A stretch of DNA of 64,000 nucleotides from Litoditis marina (GCA_964036275.1 OZ038434.1:31768947-31832946); one strand, 5' to 3'; numbered from the stretch's first letter, positions 34,901-46,713 are shown. Made by a program: numbers and translations. The notes: a model not told the origin generated them from the sequence alone.

Positions 34901-37900
34901 ACACGGTATACACTCACACGGTGTTTGAACCCTACACTGCTCGAACTGACACTTTAGTTCAAGTTCGCCGCGGTTTTGAATGTTCGCGCCTTCGCCTCGC
35001 GGAGCTCTGACGCGTGCGGCTTGCAAGAAATAGTGTGGAGGAGCGAGAGAGTGCGCCCGCAAATTTCAAATATTTTTGAATTCTACAGTAATATCTCATG
35101 CGTCGCGGTCTTTGCGACCGGCCGCGTTTCACTGCGTAAAAATCAACGAACGCAGAGCACCGTGCTCAAATAGCAACAGCTGAATACAGAGAATGTTAAC
35201 ACATGGAGAATCCATGGAATGAAATCGTACCAGTGATGCTAAGCAAGAGTGTTGAACTTTATTATGTGCTTTCAACAAATAATCTAGACAGTTTTGTGTC
35301 GAAAGGAGGGTGAAATGTGATTCGCTTCGTAAGCATGAATGTTTCGGTTGGCGTTTTTCTCGCTCCGCCTCGCTAATTCAAAACAATACAATGTTGCGCG
35401 AGGCATGGAATGTTTGACTCATGAGAAAGCCTTTTATATCGTCTCAAAGATAGACGCTTGAACAAACCAACGAGAATGTATCTGAGAAAATTACCGATCA
35501 AAATACGATTTTGACCATACTGCTCACCTAGATAAACGAATACTAAATGTGAAACACGGTGAAAAACACCAACTAACATTTTCATTGCGGTTTCCCCTCA
35601 CTCCTCTGTCAACTATCTTCTAGCTGCCTCCTAGTTTCATGACTATGGTAAGTTGCTCCGCGCTTTCATAAGGTTCAGGTGAATTACTAGTTCTAGCACT
35701 TTTTTGCTATCTTTGGGGATCGTTTGCACGAATCATGCTCTACTCCGATTGTTTTCGTATTGATTGCAACTGTCCAATACAGCTTCATTGCACAATCGTT
35801 TTTTTATTTCGAGAAAAATGACCAGCAGGTCGGAAATACGAAAAAAAACATTTCGCTTTTAACGAATTGACTATTGCCAAAAACTTTGCCTATCTTTCTA
35901 TGGGTTCATCTCGTGTGGCTTGATCTAGCTGTTTCTCAGGACTCAAGAACCTCTCTTCCGGAAACCAACCTTCCGGGCATATTACTTCCGGGACCAGAAA
36001 CTTTACTGCCGGCAATAAACTTTCCGGACAAATTACTACCGGGAACTAAACGTCTGGGAACACTTCCTTAGCTGGACTCTTTCTCGGAACTCACGTTTCC
36101 GTACACGTAGGGACGTGTAACCATGGATTTTACTCAACGCTTTGCATCAATTCAAGCAAAATGTGCAACAGCACCTGCAGGATATTCACACACACAAAAA
36201 ATGACCGGTCAAACAAAACAAAACTAATAGACACACAACGTTTTACAGTATCAAAAAAATTGACATATTCCATTCGCTATAAAATATTGAGAAGACTGCC
36301 CAACAGGACCCAAGTGATCAGCTTGGTACGTTTTGAAGGGACAGAAATAGGCGCTGGGTGGAATTTAGTTAAAAATTCATGAAAAAGTGGGGGCCCAACG
36401 ACTGTGAGATTTGTCTTCTTCTGTGCGCCCCTTAGACAGCTACACTCAAATGAAGCAGCTACTGCTACAAAAACCGAAAAATACTCATGTATAACTGTTA
36501 TATACAAACATACAAAAGTCGTAAAATATCTTTTCAAACCTGTAAACTAGAATCTACGAATCACAGATGTTAACTCAACGTAGTCAACCATAGAGATCCT
36601 GGTTTTTACACAATGGTATGCATTTGTGGTCATTACTTCAACTCTAGATTATATAACACTTCGCATATTATTCAACAGTTGTTCTTTCGTTCGCAGCTGT
36701 GATTTGTAGATTCTAGTTTACAGGTTTGAAAAGATATTTTACGACTTTTGTATGTTTGTATATAACAGTTATACATGAGTATTTTTCGGTTTTTGTAGCA
36801 GTAGCTGCTTCATTTGAGTGTAGCTGTCTAAGGGGCGCACAGAAGAAGACAAATCTCACAGTCGTTGGGCCCCCACTTTTTCATGAATTTTTCTCTTTTT
36901 GTAAACATGCCGTAGGTATGTAGAGAGCTGTTTTGATCTGTACCGTGCAGATAAAATTGTTTTCTTAATGAACCACTTGTCAAGTATTACCACCATTCGA
37001 AAAAAAAGACGTCAACATTGCGGTTCTGAAAACTTACTTCATCTGCCCTTCAGAATCCGAGAAAACATCATGTTTGAATTAAGTTTTACCGTAAATCGAC
37101 CATTTTTAAGAAACTTTCAGCATTCGAAAATATATTTCACGTCCATTTTTTAAAAGTTGACGTCATCTGGCCTTCTGAATTCCAGAATAAGTCATCTTTA
37201 GATGAAGTTCCATTGTTAATATACCATTTTTGAGATATTTTCACATTTAAAAATATATCTGACGTCAACTTTGCACTTTTCAAAAATGACGTCATCTGGT
37301 CTCCAGAATCCCAGAATACGTCACTCTTAGATTGATTTTCACCATTAATTGACCCTTTCTAAGATATTACCATTATCTGAAAATATATGTGACGTCAACT
37401 TTGCACTTTTCAAAAATGACGTCATCCGGCTTTCAGAATTCCAGAATACGTCATGTTCAGATGCAGTTCCACCGTTAATACCCCACTTGCCAACTATTAT
37501 TATCATTTGTGAACATATTTGACGTCAACTTTGAACTTTTGAATATGACGTCATCTGGCTTTCAGAATTCCAGAATACGACACCTTTCGATGGAGCTCCA
37601 TCGTTAATAACCCACTTGCCAACTATTGTCATCATTTGGAGAAATATTTGACGTCAACTTTGCACTTTTCCAGTATTAAGTCCCCTGGCCTCCAGAATCT
37701 CAGATAACGACATGTTTAGATGAAGTTCTATCGTTATTAAACCAGTCGCCCACTATTATTATCATTTGAAGAATAATTTGACGTCACCTTTTTACTTTTG
37801 AAATTTGACGTCATCTGGCATTCAGAATCCCGGAATACGACACCTTTCGATGAAGATCCATCGTTAATAACCCACTTGCCAACTATTGTCATCATTCGGA

Positions 37901-40900
37901 GAAATATTTGACGTCAACTTTGCACTTTTCAAAGATGACGTCATCGGGTCTCCAGAATCCTGAATGACGTCACCGATAGAATACTTGTTACTTATATTAA
38001 AGTCACGATGGTATCATATTTAAATTTTCATCGAAATCGGTCAGTGTTACCCTAAGTTACAAGAGTTTGCATAACCGACCTGACAGAGAGAGCGAGAGAG
38101 TGCACAAAATGGAGAGACGCAGAGGCATTTATTTCGAAAGGTCGTAACTTGGTGAAAAATATTTTTTTTCAAAAAAAAATTTGCGCTCATTCCGTTTTTA
38201 TACGAGTTCTATTATTACTACAAATTTCATACGAATCCGTTTAGTTGCGACAGAGATAGCACCCCAGCACGCAATGACGGAAGGAAGGACACACAACGGA
38301 AGTTGGCGCTCTGGATGAAGCGAAAACGTCATAACTTGGCTCAAACTCAACCGATTTCGTTCAAATTTGGAACACAATTTGCAAATATGCTGTAGAAACT
38401 TCCCAAGTTTGTAAAAGTTCTGTTTTGCAAATTTGAGCCTTTTTATGAGAAAACTAAAAAAATGAAGGCGCGCATTAGCCGGACCAAAGACAAATCTCGC
38501 ACAGCGCTTCGCGCTGCGCGCGAATGAGGTGGTGGAAAGAACATGAGCTGCTACCAGAAAAGTAACTCGATCAACTAACTTGACGAGCTACAGAAAGATA
38601 CAAAACACGATCAGAATAACAGATTCATATGAGAAACATGATAACTACATATCAATAAATGTGCGAGAAGGGTACAAATGAAATAAGAGCCGCGTCCGGC
38701 TGAGATCTCGAAGCTTCGCGGTGCGGGCTTATATACGGTCGCGCCTGGAAGGAATTTCATATTACGTTGTAACATCGCGTCATAGGAAACCATAGAACAA
38801 GAGAATTTTAGGAACTTGACAAACTTAACACTTTGTAAATGAGAGAATTCAACCTTTTTGATCAACAATAAGCCAAGTAGTTTATTATTCGACTAACAGT
38901 TCGAATAGTAGGTCAATAGCACAGTTGACGGCTATTTGTGTTTCATAAGTATGGTAGGTTGGTAGACCAGGTTGATGGAGGTGCAACTTTGATCGAGATG
39001 TTGTAGTCAACTGTTGTAGGCAGACTAGGGGTGGTTTTTTCACTAAGTTTTCAAATTTCAATTCAATAACTTTTTCTTGTATCATTCTGGACATGTTTAC
39101 ACTATTCAGACTCGATGAAATGCTACGCGCGCATTCAAAACTATCCGTTTCTAGTGGTGCCCGACTGGATTTTTGGTTCAGATTGCAGACATAAAGACGT
39201 CAGTTTACAAGTTGAATTAATGTAACTTTGTTGTAAAAACATCCATTTGTATACATATGACGTACACGTTTTCCATGCGTTTCGATGTCATTTCATGATG
39301 AATGCACAACATAACATAGGGGAACAAGCCAGACCTAACCTTAAAAATTACGCGGAAATCGTTTTTATCGCCGTTCTAATTAATCACAATGGCAACTGAA
39401 CCCACTCGAAGACATTCATATTGTGCATATTCAATTATTTATTTTGAGTCTGAGAATGTTTTCAGAAGTTTTTCCGTCGTCACTGCGTGGTGGCGGGTCT
39501 ATTGGATCGAGCAAACTACACTTTATTCATTGATGCTGACATGGGGGTGGTCAACCCAGAAAGGTATTGTCGCTATAGGTTGGCTCGTTGAAAATTAGTT
39601 TGAGAAAGACATCTGGTAGAATATGTGATGCACCATAGATCTGCGTCTCTCTGACCTGCACACTCTCTCGTCTAGACCCGGGAAATGTCTGAGAACTCAG
39701 AACGATTAGCGCCAATTTTCTGCAATTGGCCAGCTACAAAAACGAGAGAGCACAGAGCATGCAGGTCAATTACGCGCAGACAGGCTAAGACAGTCTGCGT
39801 CTCTCTGACCTGCACACTCTCTCGTAGAAACCGCTACAAAAGTGGCTGGCCAGTGGGTATTCTGTGAGTGAATAATCACTGGACGTGAAAAAACTTTTTC
39901 TTTCAAGCAAATCATCAAACATTCATCACTCTTCGCGGCGAAAATTCAACTAAGTCTCAGTGATCGGGCAGAACCCAGAATACTACCGGGACATGTTTTG
40001 ATGCGAAAAATAGCATAGCCTTCAAGGGCGTCAAGTAAACTAGCGAACATTTAGAGCAACTCTAACTATCACTTTCAGAAAGATTGAAGATTTCATAGAC
40101 GACCGTTTCGACATTACTTTCTATGACCGATTCTTCAATTATGAGGTCACCTCCGGGACTTATTTGGTGAAAAACACGGATTGGAGTCGGAATTTCCTCA
40201 AGGGTACTTTCTAAATATCTTATTTTAACGGCGAGCGCCCATAGGTTTTTTCCACTGATACGCGAAATGTTCACCCGACCACTCATTTATTAATTTTTTT
40301 ATTCAATGCACTACGAAGTGCGCAACACAAAAAGAATACTAAACACATAAGTACTTGAAATACAAATGATCAGAGAAAAAAGACATTCAAAATAAGAGCA
40401 GCTTCGAGTTATACTTCCAGGGTGGTACACGTGTAGAATTATAGAAAATACATTTATATGTGTTATATGAAATGTTGAAGCTGGGAAAATATAAATAAAT
40501 GAATGAACAAAGGGGTGGAGAGGGGGGGGGAACTCCAAGATTGTCCAAAACGTTTGGCTAATAAACTCACATATTACGATAAGTCATCCGAAAACACCAA
40601 CATAATATTTGCATACATATCTATTGTTTTATTTTGCGTCGTTTTGAGGCGGATATTTTCACACGTGTCACATTATCACCAAAACATCTTCTTGTGCAGT
40701 AGTGGACATAAATAAATAGAAACACACTAATAAGGCAACTTTAGTGTTTAGGTTGGGCCGACTATGAGTATCGCCTACCGAATAGTATGCACGGAACCGA
40801 TAACGGAGCACTACATGTGAGTTCTAGATTTACATATTTTTCCGGAAAAAATGACATCTACATCTAGGATTCCCTACACTTTTAACGAAATTATCTTGTA

Positions 40901-43900
40901 TTATCCCAATCGAATCAGTTCGTGGTTGATATCAAATTTAACGTACGGTTCTCATTTTGAAAGCAGTGGTCATGTGAATTGAATTGAAAATGACATGTGA
41001 TTATGACTATAGTTCGTTTCAACCATCGATAGCAGCCAGTTACAGTAGATTTTAGTGGGCGGAGTCAATTGTGTTAAAAAGTTTTCAACAGCGATCAGAC
41101 TAATCAAAATTGTGCACCAGCTGGGTATTAAACTCAACTGTGATGGCTGGTGCGGCGCCCACAAGCAGGCGGCCATCTGAACATGGTGGCCCAAACTAAG
41201 AATAGTGATATCCAACCATCTTTTCTGGCTGTTTTTCAGTGCTCATTTTATCGCACAAAAAGTTGTTCAAATTACTCCCCCATCATGTGGCAATCTTTTG
41301 AAAACAAAAAAGTTGCAAAAATTCTAAAATAACCAGTTTTCAAATTTTTATTTGCAATGAAATACTGGCATGCTGCCAGATCAATCGACTGCAATGCTCA
41401 GACAATTCCCAGCCAATTGGCCAGCCACTTTTTTATTGGCTGAGCGAGAGAGTGTGCAGGTCAGAGAGACCCAGATGTCTGCGGCCTCATTGACCTGCAC
41501 ACTCTCTCGCTTTTGTAGCTGGCCAATCGAATAAAATTGACGCCAATCGTTCTGAGTGTAGGGTGCGCTCGGCCAGCATGGCTGACTACTATTGATGGGT
41601 GAAACGAACTATATATAGAGGTTTGGAGGTTCAACAAAATTGTGTCAATTTGAAGTCTTCGCATTTTATCTGTTTCAAACGCGGTAGGTTGTGAGTAAGA
41701 CTCGAAAACTGAAAACTTCAGAAACTGAAACTCAGGATATTGCAGTTCTATTAACGACCTATCCGATCAAATCCGATTAAACTACACTTTCAGGCTGCAA
41801 TTTATCTATTTAGGCCTACCTTGCCGAGGTGATCTTTCCCAAACGACCGCATGTCTACGAGAATTGTATGCGAGTTTACAATCGATCGGAAAGTTTCGAG
41901 GACCTTTTTACGTTTGAAGTGTGCATCCGGGCTGCCATGGGCGCATCAGAAGAGTTCGGTCAAATTCGCATTTTAACAAAGGTTTGTTTCAATTGTTTCA
42001 TATTATTTGCATAGTCTGGCTCATCCTTACGTGCACTCTCACAGTCGTAGAAAATCGAATTCGGAAGAGTTTCGCGAAATTTAGATATTTGAAAAAGGTA
42101 TGTTTTTACGTTCATCTAATGGCGAAGTTACCGTTCGTTACCTATTCGGATGTTAGCAAAACTTGAAACAAAATTTCTACTTTCTGAAGTAACCTCAACA
42201 ATTGGCCGAAACAATCTCAAAAATGACGCACATGGAGATCTACTAGAAGTAAATTGAGTAGTCACGTGAAATTGACATTCTGAGGAGACATCGTGCACTT
42301 TGTCATTGCACCTTCCTCAGTTCTACTGTGTTAAACATGTTTGAATTGACTGTGCAACTGACTAACAATATAGGATGTGAAAATTCACTGAGAATATCAA
42401 TTTATGGCATAATTCACGTAATAAAGTACCGAAATAGCGCAACTTTCAAGTTCATTCTATTGCTTTTATTGACTTTTAGGGCACCGGCTGGGCTCGTGAT
42501 AATTGGTTGACTAACAGTCGATGGAGTCCTGACAGGGATTTCATTATTCACGGCTGGAAACTGAACCAACTGGTCTCTTATTCGAGAAGGCAACTTCCTT
42601 TGTCGTGAGTTTGTGTGCGGTATTCGATTCGTTTTTGAGTTGTAGTTTGATCAGGGACAGACATAGTTAAGGGGTCAATCACGAAAACTAACGTTGTCTT
42701 TTTGTCTTCTCAGTTTGATCTTCATGCAGTTCAGTAGTGATTCGAAAAACTCTGAACTGCACAAAGATCAAACTATAGTTCCGTTTTCGTGGTCGCGGGG
42801 CTGGCCAAGATACGATTACAGATGAGAGAAACAAGGTGACTGTCACAACTCTATGAGACATTCCCAGGACCCTTCTCATTGAGAGCTCACGAATATTTCT
42901 CATGTGTCATTTGTGAAATTTCTTCATACTATTTATACTAAATAGAATGTTAAGAACAACACCGGGACACATATCGCGATGGTTCAATCCACTAGCAGGA
43001 CCAATTGTTCTGAACAAGTGCTCTCCTAGGTGAGAACTACTTTGCGAATTTGCACTCTTTTTTCTCTGTTTCCTGTTAATTGAAGGAGAACTAACAGTAG
43101 TAAATATTCGAAAACGTCTCGAAGAGAACTTGAGGGTGATTGTTATACTAAACTCCAGGATTAAAAACATTTTAAATGAGACACGCAGGACAGAACCAAA
43201 TATGTTCTAACATAGTTTTTTTTTTGTGAAATTTGCATTTTACTATTTAGAATTTGACTGAAATACATCTTTTCAATTAAACTTTCATTACTAATATTTT
43301 ATCATCCATTATGTAATTTTTTTTTATAATTACAGCAATAGAACGTGGACCTACGACCCAAACCTCATCTCAAGTGCGGCTGAAATAAACACCAGTTTAG
43401 CCAAAACATATGAAGAAGTTGAGCGATCGAGATACTACTATCTCGGTAGAGTCACAAACAATGGGTGAGTATCAAACAATCGAATTCGCGAACTTTCACA
43501 GAATCGGGAATTCCACAAGCAAAGCATGTGACCAATTTACCTGAGATGAATTTGTTGAGATCTCATGTCGCCTCCGGGAAAATAAAAGTGGTTTACAAGA
43601 TTCAAGATTTTCAAGATTTCAAGATTTCAAGATTTATTAGATCACTTCAAGTCGTTGCGAGATGGTCCCCTCCACATATCTTTATACTAGGTTGTTAATC
43701 GAGTTGAAAATTTCGAGTTTTTCGAGTTTAGAGTATTTCGAGTTTTCGAAATTTCGAGTTTTTCGAGTTTCGAGTTTTCCGAATTTCGAGTTTTTCGAGT
43801 TTCGAGTTTTTCGAGTTTTTCGAGTTTCAGAAATTTCGAGTTTTTCGAGTTTCGAGTATTTCGAGTTTTTGTTTTGTTCAAGTTTCGAAACTCGAACTTT

Positions 43901-44137
43901 CGAGTTTTTCGAGTTCTAGTTAAACTCGAAACTCGAATTTTCGAGTTTTCGAGTTCGAGTTTTATTTTCAACAACCCTAATGCATACTATGAATATTTCT
44001 TTGCCACCTTTTCTGTGGTCTACAGTTTTTGTGAAATGAACATACCGCGCAGGATTACTTGTGAACAATTACAACATGTTTTGTTTCATGAGTGGAACAA
44101 GTGTATCACGCTTTTCGATGTTTTTCGAGAATTGTAA
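29122..44137 (+). CDS. DUF273 (PF03314) type II membrane protein, putative glycosyltransferase
   Basis: DUF273 is a nematode-specific family with galactosyltransferase-like features; its reaction is not established. Thirteen exons join in phase to 421 residues: 29122-29208, 29777-29812, 30241-30282, 31391-31496, 39110-39198, 39466-39563, 40079-40203, 40752-40816, 41814-41981, 42480-42604, 42946-43029, 43336-43464 and 44026-44137. Residues 10-28 ([19 protein letters not shown]) form a signal anchor. Family landmarks: [46 protein letters not shown] (DAD, a likely metal/nucleotide-sugar site), [17 protein letters not shown], and [12 protein letters not shown]...HGWK. The last exon is the least certain (a valid acceptor and phase, ending FREL). 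Intron 4 is 7.6 kb because an LTR retrotransposon sits antisense in it; both splice sites look intact, so the gene is probably still expressed. Confidence 0.92.
29483..29700 (+). repeat. Partial MITE D copy (TTAAAGGGACCGT)
   Basis: Begins TTAAAGGGACCGTTCCC and matches, inverted, the right half of the 1474-1946 element through GTGTCAACTTCCTGTC. The far end is missing. It lies in intron 1 of the DUF273 gene. Confidence 0.55.
30116..30213. repeat. Hairpin MITE E, copy 1
   Basis: Opens GGACGATTATGTGGTCCAAT and closes with the inverted form (ATTGGTCCACATAATCGTCC), forming a roughly 100-bp hairpin just before exon 3 of the DUF273 gene. Confidence 0.7.
30596..30703. repeat. Hairpin MITE E, copy 2
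   Basis: Starts GGACGATTATGTGAACCAAT and ends ATTGGATCAAATAATCGTGC. It shares the internal GTCCTTTGAACTGCAAGTGA-type stem with copy 1 in rearranged order. Intronic. Confidence 0.65.
31508..31782 (-). repeat. 3' LTR of the gag-only element
   Basis: Minus-strand 3' LTR. Its outer end is 11 bp from the DUF273 intron-4 donor (GT at 31497). It contains CGTATATAAGC near 31680-31690. Confidence 0.88.
31783..31794 (-). promoter_or_regulatory. Polypurine tract
   Basis: Minus-strand AAGGCGGGGAGG directly abuts the 3' LTR start (TGTTAAG), as expected for the plus-strand primer of reverse transcription. Confidence 0.75.
31795..33836. other. Retrotransposon interior lacking pol
   Basis: On the element strand this is where protease, reverse transcriptase and integrase should lie. 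I find no such motifs, only short frames. A GAGAGA run lies at 31903-31930. Confidence 0.5.
33837..34760 (-). CDS. Retrotransposon Gag, Ty3/gypsy-like
   Basis: A 307-codon open frame. Residues of about 80-260 form a Retrotrans_gag-type domain: [20 protein letters not shown], then a helix with [50 protein letters not shown] and [14 protein letters not shown]. Such a protein packages element RNA in particles. There is no CCHC zinc knuckle and no fused protease. Near the 3' end a second frame (33773-33961) overlaps, so the last 40 residues may lie after a small frameshift. It is transcribed opposite to the host DUF273 gene. Confidence 0.85.
   Translation of the reverse strand: MLLQISIRSFELLKVNQTMQSSRTQLVSSRAVAQFSEINNSHSVSTLMNSSGNQHEQNLDHFPRFATLVPDGHSSQNTTFNGTETDVQFGTWLRRLEDIMNMKGVDNNEKKAYILICHLDGVAREKAAELSTADKKDYASITAHLRNFFKSSHHKCLARQNLSVCRQNPNESAVVFANRLLSLVEAASSGQTAAAKKERALEEFLSRLRADVRYHVKPDSPATFELAVSKAQTVEQLLAEATAERLISPTNNIDFPVRVAQATTQEVEINEDGMVFGSIHNLCNPITSHHTRHQNIQGHWSNSEFFC
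34761..36375. other. Retrotransposon leader region
   Basis: Between Gag and the nested element lies non-coding sequence on the element strand. A loose tandem motif (TTCCGGGA-ACCA...) occurs at about 35955-36055. Confidence 0.5.
36376..38523 (+). mobile_element. Helitron-like non-autonomous element, subfamily B copy 1
   Basis: Opens TTCATGAAAAAGTGGGGG and forms a 5' palindrome (36376-36888) with GAGATTTGTCTTCT near its ends. A core of roughly 120-130-bp repeats follows, each holding TGACGTCA-type pairs (about 37.0-37.97 kb). The 3' end has AAAGACAAATCTCGC and the hairpin ACAGCGCTTCGCGCTGCGCG. It is nested in the LTR retrotransposon, ending only about 25 bp from the primer-binding site, so it is younger than that element. 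No coding capacity. Confidence 0.78.
38548..38556 (-). promoter_or_regulatory. Primer-binding site for initiator tRNA-Met
   Basis: The minus strand reads TGGTAGCAG immediately after the 5' LTR. This equals the complement of the last nine bases of eukaryotic initiator tRNA-Met (CTGCTACCA), the usual minus-strand primer. Confidence 0.7.
38556..38830 (-). repeat. 5' LTR of the gag-only element
   Basis: Partner of 31508-31782. The visible difference is GCTACAGAAAG here against GCTACAGAGAG there. Confidence 0.88.
41395..41530. repeat. Hairpin MITE B copy
   Basis: GAGAGAGTGTGCAGGTCAGA faces its complement GACCTGCACACTCTCTC across a short loop with AGATGTCTGCGG. It lies in intron 8 of the DUF273 gene. 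A relative at about 39630-39850 is in intron 6 and another at 52570-52725 is intergenic. Confidence 0.65.
43688..43975 (+). repeat. TTTCGAGTT microsatellite-like tract
   Basis: About thirty imperfect copies of TTTCGAG/TTTTTCGAG fill the last intron of the DUF273 gene, leaving both reading directions open by chance. It ends 50 bp before the last exon's acceptor. Confidence 0.85.
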
Positions 44138-44663
44138 TGGTACAGTTCGGTGATTTCAGATTCTTCAACACACTGAGTTCTTGGTTTCTCTCTCGGTGAC
44201 ATCCACGACTGTTAATTACAAAACGTTTTCATTGGATAACTTTTGGTTGTCGTTTAGCTATGCTGCTAGTCGATTGCACAGTCAGTGAAACATGTTTAAC
44301 GTAGCAAAACTGAGAAACGTGCAATGACAAAGTGCACGATGCCTCATCAGAATGCTAACTTCACGTGACTATTCATATTATTTCTAGTATACCATAAGTT
44401 TCATATGAGAATTCATTTCATTACGTGTCGAGATCTGCACCCCTGCCTCATAAATACGTGTGATTGTAAATTGTGATTGTTCCTGTACGGAAATATTTTA
44501 GCTGCTTCTGCTCAGAAACAATCGTCTACAAGTTCTGTTGTAACAACTGAATCGCTGCACAATAGTTGTTGTTGTTCTACGTAAAAACTATAAACTTCAA
44601 TTTGATGTTCACGTGAAGTTTTTTCAATGTTACAAACAATTTACCGATATATCAATTATTCAT
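44138..44663. other. Convergent intergenic space
   Basis: Lies between the stop codons of the DUF273 gene (+) and the small Cys-rich gene (-). It holds an inverted MITE A (about 44268-44395) and nothing else I recognise. Confidence 0.5.
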
Positions 44664-45862
44664 TTATTTCAATTGAAACGACTCGTTCATTTCCTTGCAA
44701 ATGATGTATTCGGTCATGTTCTGTCCCTCACATTCGAGAATGCAGCAGTTTTGCTGAAATTATGGAAATTTTCGGTGGAAAATGTAGAAAAAAAGTTCTG
44801 TTCGAAAAATAAATGTTTTAAGAACATCACCAGAACTAGGATGAATAGAGCACGAATACTTCGCAGTTCTCAGACCAACTTTAGTTTCTAAAAAAATATT
44901 GAGTAAAAAGTCTGCAAAAAGTAATTAAGTATGAGTTGTTTCTGAACAAAAACATTCTCACCTCATTCGTATTTCGTGGGTTCTGACATTGACTTTCGCA
45001 TGGACTGAGCTCCTGAAAAAAAACTGGATAAAAACTTAAAAATATACAGCTAATCATTAGCCTAGCTACGTTAAACGTATACAACGCAAAATCTTTTCAT
45101 ATCTGTAGTTTGCTCATCAGTTCATGTTCCAGTTGGACTCATGCGCTTCCTGGTGGGTTGACTGTGCTTTGAACGCACTTTTGTGCGTTTGTCAAATGAG
45201 TTCGATAGTTTACATTATATTTTCTGGAGGAATGTTTTCCTATGACCAATAAGTTAACTATTTCATAGACTAGATTCGTAAAAATGCGCCTAATACGCTG
45301 GCGGCGTATACTCCGTTTCACCAATCGATAACTTTCTACAGTAATCTTTCGAATATTCAAGGGCATTTATCTAACCAGCAAACAGACCTTTAGATTCATC
45401 GTTTTCTGTGATTGTAGTAACCAATGGGAAAAACTAAATCACCAAGTTTGAACTATTTACGATACCTACAAGAAACGGAAAATTTACTTGAAAGATTTTT
45501 AGTTTTACTGTAGAGGGCTATTCTTGCGTGAAACAGACTATAGCAATCTCTTGAAAATCTCATGACATACATCATGAACTATTCACATGAGCTTTTCATA
45601 AAATTTTATTGATTGCTATGCTACAACAATGAAAGTTCCTGAGTAGCTCATCAGGTATACATAAGAAACTCATACAAACTTCTTCTGAGAATGGGGAGTA
45701 TTCTAGCCGCCTGGTCCCATCCCGCTGTGTTTAAAGTCTGAAACTTGAGTTCAAACTTTGATACAGGAATAGTAAATTACGTACGGCAAACGAAAGGATT
45801 TATTAACTCACCATAGCTTGGGAAAGAAGTAGAGACAGAATAATCAGCACCACTGTTCGCAT
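44664..45862 (-). CDS. Small secreted six-cysteine peptide
   Basis: Three phase-0 minus-strand exons: 45812-45862, 44962-45012 and 44664-44753, together 63 residues. Exon 1 is a clean signal peptide (MRTVVLIILSLLLSQAM). The mature part has six cysteines spaced C-x3-C-x10-C, C-x3-C-x10-C, two halves with identical spacing joined at a CC pair (CESQC, NCCILEC, IIC). It ends SFQLK and stop. Splice sites are good (CAG acceptors, GTGAG donors). No family is recognised. The size and disulfide-rich layout suit an extracellular signalling, defence or inhibitor peptide; function is unknown. All three exons are too short to stand out as open frames. Confidence 0.72.
45310..45545. repeat. Inverted-repeat MITE C
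   Basis: The left end reads GTTTCACCAATCGATAACTT then CTACAGTAA. The right end reads TACTGTAGAGGGCTATTC then GTGAAACAGACTATA. Other copies or halves: about 955-1020, 7553-7592, 8703-8740, 40999-41060, 41589-41614, 49060-49205 and 53690-53880. This copy is in the first intron of the Cys-rich gene. Confidence 0.65.
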
Positions 45863-46713
45863 TGGGTTCCGTGAAAATGTCAATTTGATGATAGTCAATA
45901 AGGCTCTGGAGAATCAAGATGTTTCAATTACTACCTGAAGAGTTTCTTAAAGTTTCCTCAATAAATCAATTATTTACCATGAGTAACAGAACATTTTTTA
46001 TCAATTCTATGTGCTTTCCAAAATTATAGTAACATAACACAAAATTACAGGTTGAAGTGAAAAATTAATAAACCATACAACACTCTAGAGGTGTAAAAGC
46101 AGTTTGAGAAAATTCTATATTAATTATGTACTTTTAGGCGTTGGTGTATTGAATGACATTTTTGGATTTTAATAAGTGAATAGAAACCGAGATTATTCGA
46201 GAAAAAAATGTCGTGAATAAGTTTTGGACCACTGACGTGTTTTCGTGGTCTCAACAACTATCTAATATGCAATGAGAACACATAAAAGAGGCGTAATGGC
46301 CTGGGCTGAGGTCAGCTAATTCGGAAGTTATGTGGTGGGATCGGGCATAAATATACACATCTATTGAAACATGGAGATGTACAGAAAAAAAAACCTCGAT
46401 AGAGAGAAACAAATTCACATAAAGATTCGGATATGACCCAACTTGAATTGTAGATTGTGTGAAAACTCGTTTGTTGAAAACAGGAAAAAAATAAAACCAC
46501 AGAAGCTTTAAACAAAATGTCCATGTTGCTTCATTTCCCGTGTTAGAAATTTCAAAAACTTTCAAGATGAAAATTTGCTGATAAACGGTATTCTGTTTTT
46601 TATATTTCATTTTGTCATCAAAAAACATTCATTTGAAGGTTTGGATTGTCTATAATATTGAAAATATGTTTATGTAGTCACATTGACGTTTCAATTGATA
46701 TTCTTTTCGACGA
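45863..46713. other. Intergenic region between Cys-rich gene and kinase
   Basis: Both flanking genes are on the minus strand, so this holds the 3' end of the kinase and the upstream region of the Cys-rich gene. No further exon is supported. Confidence 0.5.

Larger units (their letters stand above)
31508..38830 (-). mobile_element. Young gag-only LTR retrotransposon
   Basis: Two 275-bp direct repeats (31508-31782 and 38556-38830) differ at one position that I can see. Read on the minus strand, each LTR starts TGTTAAG and holds a TATATAAG promoter box. CTTT flanks both ends (31504-31507, 38831-38834), a 4-bp target duplication. A sequence complementary to the initiator-Met tRNA 3' end follows the 5' LTR, and a purine tract precedes the 3' LTR. 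Gag is present; no protease, reverse transcriptase or integrase is seen, so it must be mobilised in trans. It lies antisense in intron 4 of the DUF273 gene and itself carries a nested Helitron-like element (36376-38523). The Ty3/gypsy assignment rests on Gag alone. Confidence 0.88.

Noticed and set aside
31563..38868. Small open frames in both LTRs (60 and 85 codons)
   Set aside because: They lie over the LTR promoter and untranslated region and are explained by the LTR duplication.
44613..44891. 92-codon plus-strand frame
   Set aside because: It is the antisense shadow of the third exon of the Cys-rich gene.
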